Origin: Bacillota bacterium
GTDB taxonomy: Bacteria; Bacillota; Clostridia; Lachnospirales; Lachnospiraceae
Direction of reading: 5' to 3'
DNA: 14,569 bases
Assembly (NCBI GenBank): GCA_023398615.1
Contig: JAEWSD010000252.1
Coordinates: 1 to 14,569, forward strand
Part shown: positions 6,807 through 13,891 of the stretch, one piece after another
Layout: each line of letters opens with the position of its first letter
Numbering within the stretch: the stretch's first letter is position 1
Notes under the pieces: model-generated
Told to the model about the DNA's origin: nothing
Seen by the model: the letters and a program-made list of their open reading frames with translations, nothing else
The model's database searches: none
Translations under genes and position numbers: made by a program

Positions 6807-9800
6807 TTAAACCGGCCGGATACAGGCGATCATCTGCCCGGATATTACCTTATCACTCGGCTTCACATATATTTTCTCAACGATACCGTTGTCCTCCGCA
6901 AGCAAGGGGAATTCCATCTTCATACTTTCCAGGATTGCCAGGGCATTCCCTTTCTTTACGGCCTGTCCTTCCTCGGCAAGTACCTTCCATACCCTGCCCG
7001 GCACGTTTCCGCGGACAGCCTCACACCCCTCCGGAATAATCTCTTCGGTTTCCGGGCTATTTTCCGCATGCTCAGATACAAATTCCGCAAGCCCCAGCTG
7101 CTTCCAGCGCTCACGTTCCGCCTGGAAAGACTTCTGCTGATGCTCCTTGAATGCTTCCGCACTGTCCTTAATAGAGTCCAGAAAGGCCAGGTATTCACCC
7201 AGGTGAAAGGAGGTTTCCTCAATCTCCGCTTCAAATCTGCCTCTTAAGAAATCTTCTCTTAACTGTAGCAGTTCGTCCGCTCCGACAGGATAAAACCTGA
7301 TTCGGTCAAAAAAGTTAAGCAGCCAGGGCTTATTCTCCATAAAGCTCTTCGTTGTTCTTAAAGGGTTCCACATCTGAATCGTACGGCCCACAAACTGATA
7401 TCCTCCAGGGCCCTCCATGCCATATACACACAGATATGCGCCGCCGATACCGACCGCATTTTCCGGTGTCCAGGTCCTGGCCGGATTATATTTTGTAGTA
7501 ACCAGCCTGTGCCGGGGATCCATCGGTGTGGCTACCGGAGCCCCCAGATATACGTCACCGAGACCAAGCACGAGATAATCCGCTTCATATACTATCTTTC
7601 TTACATCCTCAATACTATACAGTCCGTTTATCCGCCGTATGAATTCCAGGTTGCTCGGACACCAGGGAGCATCCGGTCTTACCGTCTGCTGATACCGGTC
7701 GATTGCCAGCCGGGTTGCCGGATCGTCAAAGGAAAGCGGAAGCTTTACAATTCTTGACGGCACGGTCACTGTTTTAAGGTCCGGCAGACTTGCATCAATA
7801 TCAAGAATGATTTTATACAGGTTTTTAATAGAAGTTTTTGTAGGATCAATATGGATCTGCAGGGAACGGATACCCGGAGTTAGGTCCAATAGCGGAAGCT
7901 CCTTTTCCTTCTCTATCTCCTGCATAAGCACATGCACCCGGAAACGGAGCACTATGTTTAATTCCATCTCACCATACTCCACCAGGATGTATTCATCCCC
8001 CGCAAAGCGGATGGTGATCGGATACTCTCGGTCAGTATCCTGAAAGATTACCGGATACTCTCCGTCTATCCTTTCCTGCTCCTCCGGAAAGATCTCCGTT
8101 CGGAAATCACCCAGGCCATCTGCGGCCGCCCTCAGCTGCTCCTCCTGCAGATGTCTTAACCGGACTGCCGTCTCAAGAGAAATCAGCTTAAAATGTACCT
8201 TGTCCCCGGGATGAAGCTGTCCGAGCTTCCATAGCTGTGCGGAAGCCGTGGCCACCGGACAAACGAAGCCTCCCAGGCTTGGCCCGTCAGGGCCTAACAA
8301 AATGGACTGATCACCGGTGAGGTCAAGGGCTCCGATTGCATACGCATTATCATGAATATTCGAAGGGTGAAGTCCCGCTTCCCCGCCATCCTCTCTCGCC
8401 CATAACGGGACCGGGCCGTTTAACCGGATGCCGGTTCTTGCACTGTTGAAATCAACCTCGTATTCCGTTGAGGTAAGAATGTCCAGGTATTCCGGTTTCA
8501 GGAATTCCTTCGTGGAATGCGGTCCTGCGATAACGCCCATCGTCCATTCATTTGTTATCTCCGGCCGCATATCGGCCGGCAGTTTTCTGTTCCTGGCCGT
8601 ACACTCGTTATGGAGCCTTAACACGTCTCCTACTCTCAGTGCCCGTCCGCCATGACCTCCGAAATTGCCCAGGGTAAAGGTTGCGCTGCTGCCTAATATT
8701 TTTGGCATATCGAAACCGCCTGCGGCTAAAAGGTAAGTCCTCATGCCCTGTTTTGCTTCCTTTAATTTAAGTACCTGCCCGGCTTTTGCAGTAATCACTT
8801 CATACATCGGGATTTCTTGCCCGTCCAGTTTTGCCCCCATATCGGCGCCGGTCAGGCAAAAGCTTATCTTCGTTCTGAATTTATAGGTGCCCCCGCGAAG
8901 CGTCATCTCAAGTCCTGCCGTATCCTCACGGTTGCCTAACAATTTATTGCCTATCCGGAAGGATAACGAATCCATCGGACCGCAGGGCGGAACACCGACT
9001 GCCCAGTAACCGATCCTGCCCGGATAATCCTGTACGGTAGTCTGCACTCCTCCGTCAATAACCTCAATCGCCCTTTCCTCCGGCAGGAAACCCTTTAACA
9101 TTCCGGTGTACAGCTCACCCTTCATGTAAGCCTCTGTTTTCAGGAGCTCCTCCAGGTATGACAGGTTAGTTGTCAATCCATACACCCTGGAATTACTTAA
9201 CACCTTTATCATCTTTGCTACTGCTTCGGCACGGCTCCCGCCATGAACGATCAGCTTTGCAAGCATGGGGTCATACAGGGAAGTTACCTCGAGCCCATCC
9301 CGGATCCAAGTCTCCACTCTTGCGGTATCGTCAAAAAGAACTTTATCTATCTTCCCTGCACTTGGCCGGAACTCATTCAGACAATCCTCCGCATAGATTC
9401 TTACCTCGATGGAGTGCCCTTTCCCTTCGTGAAGCAGATGATCCAGGCCGGTTAACTCGCCGGAAGCGTTCCTTACCATCCATTCCACCAGGTCGATACC
9501 CATTACCTCCTCCGTAATTCCGTGTTCAACCTGAAGTCTTGTATTCACTTCAAGGAAATAAAATTCCTCCGCGCTCTCGTCATACAGGAATTCGACTGTG
9601 CCCGCACTTTGATAGGAAGCCTCCTTCGCCAGACGTTTCGCCGCCGCGAACATATTTTGCCTTACCTGCTCCGGAAGATTCGGCGCGGGACTTTCCTCTA
9701 CCACCTTCTGGTTTCTTCTCTGTACGGAGCAGTCCCTCTCGCCGACTGCCGCAACCTCATCAAGAGCATTGCCGAAGATCTGCACCTCCACATGTCTTGC

Positions 9801-10412
9801 CCTGGTAATATACTTTTCAAGGAATACGCCGTCATTTCCGAAATTGGCTGCCGCCAGGTGGCAGACTCCCTCATAGGCATTCTCGAGCTCTTCCCTGCTG
9901 CCGCAGATGCGCATTCCGATTCCGCCTCCTCCGGCGGTACTCTTAAGGATTACCGGATATCCGATCTGCTCCGCTTCCTTTACCGCAGCATTAAGATCAT
10001 GTATCAGACCGGTTCCCGGAAGCAGGGGAACCTTTGCCCGGAATGCGATTTCTCTGGCGGAATGCTTTAGTCCGAACAATGTAATCTGCTCTGCGGTAGG
10101 ACCGATAAATTTAATTCCACACTTCTCGCACTCCCTGGCAAACTCCGCATTTTCACTCAGGAAACCATAACCGGGATGGATTGCCTCCGCCTTTGTATCA
10201 AGGGCTGCCTGCAATATTTTCTTTATGTTAAGATAGGTTTCCTTTGCTGTTCCCTCACCCAGATATACTTTCTCATCGGCATTTTCCACATGCAGGCTGT
10301 CCTGATCCGCTTTCGTATATACGGCTACCGAGGTTATACCCATTGCCTTTAATGTTCTTTCAATCCGAACCGCAATTGCTCCGCGATTGGCAATCAAAAC
10401 CTTTTTAAACAT
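6807..10412 (-). CDS. Biotin-dependent guanidine (urea) carboxylase
   Basis: This 1201-aa enzyme uses ATP, bicarbonate and biotin to carboxylate guanidine (or urea). Domains in order: biotin carboxylase N-domain (1-110), ATP-grasp with GGGGIGMR (161-168) and EVNTRLQVEHGITE (288-301), biotin carboxylase C-domain (about 335-440), AHS2/KipA-like domain from about 452 (GGVQTTVQDYPGRIGYW), AHS1/KipI-like domain with the block from GLGDVYLGAP to VGRTIQMWN (about 950-1016), and a C-terminal biotinyl domain with ESMKME, biotinylated at Lys1165. Proteins of this architecture were long called urea carboxylases; riboswitch-linked ones prefer guanidine (Sinn et al. 2021). The riboswitch and the deiminase pair favour guanidine here. 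The start at 10412 has AAAGGGAG 8 nt upstream and lies 20 nt after the previous stop; the frame extends further upstream, but that part overlaps the previous gene. Confidence 0.95.
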   Translation of the reverse strand: MFKKVLIANRGAIAVRIERTLKAMGITSVAVYTKADQDSLHVENADEKVYLGEGTAKETYLNIKKILQAALDTKAEAIHPGYGFLSENAEFARECEKCGIKFIGPTAEQITLFGLKHSAREIAFRAKVPLLPGTGLIHDLNAAVKEAEQIGYPVILKSTAGGGGIGMRICGSREELENAYEGVCHLAAANFGNDGVFLEKYITRARHVEVQIFGNALDEVAAVGERDCSVQRRNQKVVEESPAPNLPEQVRQNMFAAAKRLAKEASYQSAGTVEFLYDESAEEFYFLEVNTRLQVEHGITEEVMGIDLVEWMVRNASGELTGLDHLLHEGKGHSIEVRIYAEDCLNEFRPSAGKIDKVLFDDTARVETWIRDGLEVTSLYDPMLAKLIVHGGSRAEAVAKMIKVLSNSRVYGLTTNLSYLEELLKTEAYMKGELYTGMLKGFLPEERAIEVIDGGVQTTVQDYPGRIGYWAVGVPPCGPMDSLSFRIGNKLLGNREDTAGLEMTLRGGTYKFRTKISFCLTGADMGAKLDGQEIPMYEVITAKAGQVLKLKEAKQGMRTYLLAAGGFDMPKILGSSATFTLGNFGGHGGRALRVGDVLRLHNECTARNRKLPADMRPEITNEWTMGVIAGPHSTKEFLKPEYLDILTSTEYEVDFNSARTGIRLNGPVPLWAREDGGEAGLHPSNIHDNAYAIGALDLTGDQSILLGPDGPSLGGFVCPVATASAQLWKLGQLHPGDKVHFKLISLETAVRLRHLQEEQLRAAADGLGDFRTEIFPEEQERIDGEYPVIFQDTDREYPITIRFAGDEYILVEYGEMELNIVLRFRVHVLMQEIEKEKELPLLDLTPGIRSLQIHIDPTKTSIKNLYKIILDIDASLPDLKTVTVPSRIVKLPLSFDDPATRLAIDRYQQTVRPDAPWCPSNLEFIRRINGLYSIEDVRKIVYEADYLVLGLGDVYLGAPVATPMDPRHRLVTTKYNPARTWTPENAVGIGGAYLCVYGMEGPGGYQFVGRTIQMWNPLRTTKSFMENKPWLLNFFDRIRFYPVGADELLQLREDFLRGRFEAEIEETSFHLGEYLAFLDSIKDSAEAFKEHQQKSFQAERERWKQLGLAEFVSEHAENSPETEEIIPEGCEAVRGNVPGRVWKVLAEEGQAVKKGNALAILESMKMEFPLLAEDNGIVEKIYVKPSDKVISGQMIACIRPV

Positions 10413-10432
10413 CTGTGTTACTCCCTTTCGTA

Positions 10433-11089
10433 TTATTCCGCTTCCCAGATCAGCAGCCGTACCGGCGTCGGATTGTATGCATTGCATGGATTATTTAACT
10501 GAGGGCAGTTGCTGACTAGCACCATGGTATGCTCCAGGGCTTTCATTTCTACATATTTGCCCGGTGATGATACACCGTCGTCGAATTCCAGCCCTCCCTC
10601 CTTTGTCACCGGAACATTCATAAAGAAATTAATATTCGGCGCCAGGTCTCTTTTGGTATAGCAGCTGTCCCCATACTTCGCCAGCTGAAGCATAAAGGTA
10701 TCGCGGCAGTTATGCATATACAGCTTCTCCCTTGCATAACGTACCGTATTGCTCTGCGAGGAGCACGCACCCCCAAGCGTATCATGCCTTCCGCACAGGT
10801 CGGCGGTTATCTCAAGCAGCGCCTTCCCCGATTCTGTCCGCAGGATTGATCCCGTCGTCAGATAGATATTTTGCTGCATTGCTATCGTGGTTACCGCTCC
10901 GTAGTGATCCTCCGGGTTAGTCATGTCGTAAAAGGTCGTATCCACAGCCTGATTACCGCCAAGATCCAGGATACGAAACGTCTGTCCCGGAAGAAGCTCA
11001 TGCATCCAGCCGTCACCTGCCAATACCGCCTCATCGTAAATTGCATCTTCAATCTTTTTATCACTCTCTTTATATATAAAACCTTCCAT
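10433..11089 (-). CDS. Carboxyguanidine deiminase subunit, DUF1989 (UAAP1-type)
   Basis: This is a DUF1989 protein of 218 aa, formerly urea carboxylase-associated protein. Schneider et al. (2020) showed that the two paralogues together form carboxyguanidine deiminase (CgdAB), which converts carboxyguanidine to allophanate plus ammonia. Visible features are LPGQTFRILDLGGNQAVDT (33-51), CGRHDTLGGACS (99-110) with the Cys/His residues expected for metal binding or catalysis, NINFFMNVPV, and the ending CNAYNPTPVRLLIWE. The UAAP1/UAAP2 assignment of each paralogue is from memory of the families, so no subunit letter is given. The start at 11089 has GGAGG 5 nt upstream; an in-frame ATG at 11101 with AAAGGA 8 nt upstream is a fair alternative. 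The 106-nt gap before it is the longest in the operon. Confidence 0.88.
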   Translation of the reverse strand: MEGFIYKESDKKIEDAIYDEAVLAGDGWMHELLPGQTFRILDLGGNQAVDTTFYDMTNPEDHYGAVTTIAMQQNIYLTTGSILRTESGKALLEITADLCGRHDTLGGACSSQSNTVRYAREKLYMHNCRDTFMLQLAKYGDSCYTKRDLAPNINFFMNVPVTKEGGLEFDDGVSSPGKYVEMKALEHTMVLVSNCPQLNNPCNAYNPTPVRLLIWEAE

Positions 11090-11195
11090 GTTTACCTCCA
11101 TTGTGGCATTCCTTTCTCTAATCAGATTTTCTTTCAACCTTCCCGGCATGTGCCGCTTTACGAAGCCATAAATCTTACGAAGAAAGACATTTCTG

Positions 11196-11912
11196 TTAAT
11201 CCATTAAGTTATAATAATCCCAGGTATTTTCAAATGCCCTGTAGTTCTCGGGACTGTGATTCACACAATAATCCGTCAAATCCACCGGCGGCGCATCATA
11301 AACCTCTACCGTAACCGGAACGGACGGATAGGTTTCGCTTGGATTCAGGGGATTCGGCGTATTGGACAGGATCAGTATCAGATCCATCTCCGTGCGAAGT
11401 GTCACCGCGGAACCTTCCTTACAATGGCTCTTCTCATAATGCATACTTCCGTCTTCCTCAACATAAACCTTGGAAAAGAGGTTAACACAGGGCACCAGAT
11501 CCCTGAGAGCCATGTTGTTGCGGACAAGTTCTACCGCAAAGTTCTCTTCCCCGCTTCTTAACCATTCATTTCTATTCGACTGGTAGTTTGTCATTCCATA
11601 CCTTTCATCCGTTAATTTCCGTGTTGTGCAGCCCGATATGCCGTCATGCCATCCGAGGCTGTCCTCCACGATACTGGCCAATACCCTGCCGTTATCACTC
11701 AACAGTACATTCCCCTTCGTCAAATGTGCCGTATGCTGCGCTTTAAACGTATCCGGCATATTGTATCGCTCCGAGATGTCTTTCACGTTGTACATCAGCA
11801 TCGATACGTTCGCGTCCGGCCCCAGGGCTTTAAAGTGAATGTATTTCCCCCGTCCGATATTGCCGGACCACTTTTCCCCCCGGATTAATGTTTTGCTCCA
11901 AATAAGCTTCAT
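11196..11912 (-). CDS. Carboxyguanidine deiminase subunit, DUF1989 (UAAP2-type)
   Basis: This is the first structural gene of the operon, a 238-aa DUF1989 paralogue of the next gene and probably the second half of the heteromeric carboxyguanidine deiminase (CgdAB). Shared landmarks include the central GWHDGISGC (87-95), equivalent to the CGRHDTLGGAC segment of its partner, and DLVPCVNLFSKV, equivalent to DLAPNINFFMNV. The C-terminal LSNTPNPLNPSETYPSVPV is typical of the UAAP2 group. The ATG at 11912 is preferred: AAAGGTGG lies 8 nt upstream. A GTG at 11924 falls inside that ribosome binding site and is rejected as a start. The gene lies directly downstream of the riboswitch leader, so it is the first product controlled by guanidine. 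Confidence 0.88.
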   Translation of the reverse strand: MKLIWSKTLIRGEKWSGNIGRGKYIHFKALGPDANVSMLMYNVKDISERYNMPDTFKAQHTAHLTKGNVLLSDNGRVLASIVEDSLGWHDGISGCTTRKLTDERYGMTNYQSNRNEWLRSGEENFAVELVRNNMALRDLVPCVNLFSKVYVEEDGSMHYEKSHCKEGSAVTLRTEMDLILILSNTPNPLNPSETYPSVPVTVEVYDAPPVDLTDYCVNHSPENYRAFENTWDYYNLMD

Positions 11913-11952
11913 AACAATTACCACCTTTCTGTATTGATGAATTTATGGTTAA

Positions 11953-11992
11953 AATGAAAAAGGCGCCGTAAGATTTCTCTTATGACACCTTT
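11953..11992 (-). terminator. Second terminator-like hairpin in operon leader
   Basis: Reading the minus strand, an arm at about 11992-11979 pairs with an arm at about 11973-11960: 14 positions with one A-C mismatch and two G-U pairs, closed by a GAAA tetraloop. A UUUUU tract and further U-rich sequence follow. This has the form of an intrinsic terminator placed between the riboswitch terminator and the first gene, about 40 nt before its start codon. A competing small hairpin (GACA with UGUC, around 11996-11983) would disrupt it. Whether it terminates in vivo is inferred. Confidence 0.7.
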
Positions 11993-12012
11993 GTCAAGCT
12001 TTACCATCATGC

Positions 12013-12061
12013 CGGAGCCTGTATATGTTACCATAGGCTAAACTGTAACCTGTATACTCCG
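12013..12061 (-). ncRNA. Unassigned structured leader segment
   Basis: Between the two leader terminators the RNA can fold into one long interrupted hairpin. CGGAG (12061-12057) pairs with CUCCG (12017-12013), UAUA with UAUA (12056-12053 with 12025-12022), and GUUAC (12049-12045) with GUAAC (12031-12027), enclosing a 13-nt loop. It matches no riboswitch class I can name and lies just upstream of the second terminator-like hairpin. It could be the sensor part of a second attenuator or simple spacer RNA. Confidence 0.4.
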
Positions 12062-12094
12062 TTGTATAGTAAATCTAGCGGTTATAAAAATTAT

Positions 12095-12129
12095 AAAAAA
12101 AAGAGGAAGCATATGAAATATGTTTCCTC
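12095..12129 (-). terminator. Intrinsic terminator of the guanidine-I riboswitch
   Basis: On the minus strand, GAGGAAACAUAU (from 12129) pairs with AUAUGCUUCCUC across a UUC loop, twelve positions with one A-C mismatch, followed by eight U residues (12102-12095). The 5' arm begins right after the aptamer's closing strand CCUAG, and its GAGGAAAC could also pair with the GUUUU just before the aptamer's opening CUAGG. Aptamer closure and terminator folding should thus exclude each other, which fits a switch turned on by guanidine. Confidence 0.88.
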
Positions 12130-12212
12130 CTAGGATTTTTTCCGTCCGTGTAGCTTCTCAGCCGTTTTCTCTCGGTCCAGTCTTACGGCTTTGTAACGGA
12201 ACCCTAGAAAAC
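12126..12212 (-). ncRNA. Guanidine-I riboswitch aptamer (ykkC class)
   Basis: The minus strand shows the ykkC/guanidine-I landmarks in order: CUAGGGUUCCG (12207-12197), CUGGACCGAGAGAAAAC, GGCUGAGAAGC, CACGGACGG, and the closing AUCCUAGGAGG. CUAGG (12207-12203) and CCUAG (12134-12130) form the closing P1 stem. An intrinsic terminator follows immediately. Known members sense free guanidinium and usually switch on exporters, carboxylases or importers. The subtype is taken as guanidine-I rather than the PRPP/ppGpp variants because of the downstream genes. Confidence 0.95.
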
Positions 12213-12236
12213 TTTCAATCATTTAATTTAGTGACT

Positions 12237-12265
12237 ACTATAGCATCGATAGAATCATCTGTCAA
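12237..12265 (-). promoter_or_regulatory. Promoter of the guanidine operon
   Basis: On the minus strand a perfect -35 TTGACA (12265-12260) and a -10 TATAGT (12242-12237, one mismatch) are separated by exactly 17 nt, a strong housekeeping sigma-A type promoter. Transcription should begin near 12230, about 20 nt before the riboswitch aptamer. No separate operator is evident, so RNA attenuation is probably the main switch. Confidence 0.88.
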
Positions 12266-12348
12266 TAAGAAATTTAAAAAATGTGTCGAAATTATAAAAA
12301 TTACGAATAATGGGATTTCTCAACATCATACCTCAGTTCTAATTAAGT

Positions 12349-13098
12349 TCAGCATTTCCGATACACGATGTTAAGGACAGTTTCTTTTATCCATATTTCA
12401 TTATTGACGATTTCTATCTCATAACCCTCCCAAATATCTTTATCATACTTTAATAACAATTGTTCATACTCTTTTGGATTTTTTCTGGGGAATTTTATTG
12501 TAGTATTTTTTTGAAATTCAAACTTGAATGCTGCTTTAATTAACATTTCATCCATTTCTGCAAAGGAATAAAACTTAATATGTCCGTCTGGTTTCTTCTG
12601 CATAAATTCGTCGACAAATCCGCTTATATCATTTTTATTTGGAGTAGGATCAGAAATTATTAATTTCCCGCCTTTCTTAAGTACTCTGCACATTTCATGA
12701 AAACTATTTTCTAAATTAGGGAAATGGTGTAATGCATATCTTGTTACTATGATATCTATACTATTATCCTTAAAAGGATAACTCTTCCCATCATAGGATA
12801 TAAACTTTAAATTATTAATTCCATATTCTTTAGCCTTATTTGTATTTGCTTCTAATGCATGGATAACTATATCCATACCGACTATAAGGCAATGAGGATT
12901 ATACAAAGCTAACGGAAAAGCAATATAACCATTTCCTGTACCCAAATCTAAAATTGTATCATTCTCGAGAGGAGACACTAAATCCAACAACAATTTTAAA
13001 TGTTTATCATCTGCAGTTTGTTTATTATAATATTGGGCTTCTTGAAAGCTTTTTTCAAATTCCTGCCTGGTTTTCGCTATACTGTGTTCTATATCCAC
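12349..13098 (-). CDS. Class I SAM-dependent methyltransferase, UbiE-like
   Basis: This 249-aa protein has a Rossmann-type methyltransferase fold: motif I ILDLGTGNGYIAFPLA (49-64), an acidic strand-2 end at VGMDI, then RYALHHFPN and VLKKGGKLIISDPTP, as in UbiE/MenG and related small-molecule methyltransferases. The substrate is not identifiable. The frame extends to a TTG at 13161 that has no ribosome binding site; a GTG at 13098 preceded by AAAGGACGG (spacing about 9 nt from AAGGA) is preferred. Codon use is much more AT-rich than in the guanidine operon. The gene ends about 80 nt before the operon promoter, and I see no convincing terminator there, so some read-through is possible. Confidence 0.82.
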   Translation of the reverse strand: MDIEHSIAKTRQEFEKSFQEAQYYNKQTADDKHLKLLLDLVSPLENDTILDLGTGNGYIAFPLALYNPHCLIVGMDIVIHALEANTNKAKEYGINNLKFISYDGKSYPFKDNSIDIIVTRYALHHFPNLENSFHEMCRVLKKGGKLIISDPTPNKNDISGFVDEFMQKKPDGHIKFYSFAEMDEMLIKAAFKFEFQKNTTIKFPRKNPKEYEQLLLKYDKDIWEGYEIEIVNNEIWIKETVLNIVYRKC

Positions 13099-13166
13099 AT
13101 TAATCCGTCCTTTGATACTATGAATTCTATAACCAATTTTCTCAATTAATAATAAGTACAAGAGGT

Positions 13167-13230
13167 TTACATAACTTTCATTTTGCTACTTTAAATTATG
13201 AGGGGAATATTGACTTGGAAAGTTATGTAA
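13167..13230 (-). repeat. Perfect 13-bp inverted repeat in methyltransferase leader
   Basis: TTACATAACTTTC at 13167-13179 is matched exactly by its reverse complement GAAAGTTATGTAA at 13218-13230, with a 38-nt spacer. The pair lies just inside the predicted 5' end of the methyltransferase transcript, so it should form a long stem-loop in the mRNA leader, or alternatively mark a protein-binding or recombination site. There is no U-tract, so it is not a typical terminator. Confidence 0.8.
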
Positions 13231-13242
13231 CTCCGCGAATAT

Positions 13243-13271
13243 AGAATAGCATATTTTTACAAATAAGTCAA
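13243..13271 (-). promoter_or_regulatory. Promoter of the methyltransferase gene
   Basis: On the minus strand, -35 TTGACT (13271-13266, one mismatch) and -10 TATTCT (13248-13243, two mismatches) are 17 nt apart. Transcription would start near 13236, giving a leader of about 138 nt before the GTG start, which contains the inverted repeat. Confidence 0.65.
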
Positions 13272-13329
13272 TTGTTTTAGGCGCATATAAGTAATATTTT
13301 TCATTAATATTGCTTTTATGCTGTCTATG

Positions 13330-13371
13330 AATAAAAATAAAGAAGTCTACAGAAAACTACCGTAAACTTCT
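13330..13371 (-). terminator. Intrinsic terminator after the XRE regulator gene
   Basis: The minus strand reads AGAAGUUUAC from 13371 and, after a short loop, GUAGACUUCU to 13341, a ten-position stem with one mismatch, followed by UUUAUUUUU. It starts about 9 nt after the regulator's stop codon. The other strand also has a U-rich tail (AUUUUUAG), so it could work in both directions. Confidence 0.75.
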
Positions 13372-13379
13372 ATTTTTAG

Positions 13380-13727
13380 TTATTTATTAATCAGTCTGAA
13401 TAATATCTCAAATAGATTCAGAATATCTTTTTGCTCTGTCGGCTTTAAACCATTCAACTTATTAAATAATAAAGCAATCGCAGTGTCATCCTCGCCACTG
13501 CTTGTTATAGCTGGCTGTATGTGTCTGAAAAGTTCTTCAAAAGAAATGTCCAAGGCGCTGGCAATCTTTTCTATACTGTCCAATTTAGGTGTTGTTTCGC
13601 CTCTTTCAATACGTCCTAAATGGGTAGAGTTGACATCTGCTTTTTCTGCTAATTCCTCTATACTTAATCCTTTATTATTCCTGATTATTCTAATTCTGTT
13701 ACCGATTATCTTAGATAAATTGCTCAT
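13380..13727 (-). CDS. XRE-family helix-turn-helix transcriptional regulator
   Basis: This is a 115-aa DNA-binding protein of the Cro/CI (XRE) family. The HTH domain occupies about residues 6-64, with LSIEELAEKADVNSTHLGRI forming the two key helices and ETTPKLDSIEKIASALDI completing the fold. A short acidic linker and a C-terminal helical part (about 80-115, LKPTEQKDILNLFEILFRLI) probably mediate dimerisation. The start has AGGAGG 7 nt upstream. An 18-bp palindrome touches the -35 box of its own promoter, which suggests autorepression, and a terminator closes the gene. Targets beyond itself cannot be read from this window. Confidence 0.9.
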   Translation of the reverse strand: MSNLSKIIGNRIRIIRNNKGLSIEELAEKADVNSTHLGRIERGETTPKLDSIEKIASALDISFEELFRHIQPAITSSGEDDTAIALLFNKLNGLKPTEQKDILNLFEILFRLINK

Positions 13728-13750
13728 CTAATACCCTCCTGTTTAAATCT

Positions 13751-13779
13751 AAGATACCTTTAATTTAGCTTGCTCTCAA
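13751..13779 (-). promoter_or_regulatory. Promoter of the XRE regulator gene
   Basis: On the minus strand, -35 TTGAGA (13779-13774, one mismatch) and -10 TATCTT (13756-13751, two mismatches) are separated by 17 nt. The -35 box overlaps the end of the adjacent palindrome by two bases. Confidence 0.6.
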
Positions 13780-13795
13780 CAGCATGCATGCTGTT
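13778..13795. promoter_or_regulatory. 18-bp perfect palindrome, likely XRE operator
   Basis: AACAGCATGCATGCTGTT is perfectly self-complementary over 18 bp and overlaps the -35 box of the regulator gene. XRE dimers bind palindromes of this size, so this is a good candidate autoregulatory operator. Binding itself is inferred. Confidence 0.65.
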
Positions 13796-13891
13796 ATTGT
13801 CACAAAAAGTGGCGTAAATGTGCTATTAATACAGATATTTCCCAGGAAACCAAATGGACTACGGAAAATCTTTGTAATCGTTTAATTAAAT

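Noticed and set aside
9522..10070. A 182-codon plus-strand frame opposite the biotin carboxylase domain
   Set aside because: It is a shadow of the well-supported carboxylase gene, with no family features.
6807..10487. Longer start for the carboxylase at 10487, and longer starts for the NifI1-like gene (4463) and the permease (3697)
   Set aside because: The added residues do not fit the families or the ribosome binding site spacing; the chosen starts have better-spaced sites and family-typical first residues.
11090..11195. Possible terminator or processing site between the two DUF1989 genes (CGGCACATGCCG hairpin and two CTTCGTAA copies)
   Set aside because: The stem is only four pairs with no U-tract; no confident function.
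11918..12034. A 38-codon reading frame in the leader (minus strand) starting MVTYTGSG, running through the second terminator-like hairpin and ending 5 nt before the first gene's ATG, like a leader peptide
   Set aside because: None of its possible starts has a ribosome binding site, it shows no run of regulatory codons, and an open stretch of this length is not unlikely by chance.
12095..12125. A second promoter inside the riboswitch terminator (TATAAT just after the U-tract)
   Set aside because: The match at the -35 position is poor (TTCATA) and U-rich tails often give chance TATAAT.
13796..13891. Terminator for the right-hand methyltransferase
   Set aside because: Only a very short TTTCC/GGGAAA pairing is visible, with too small a loop and no U-tract.
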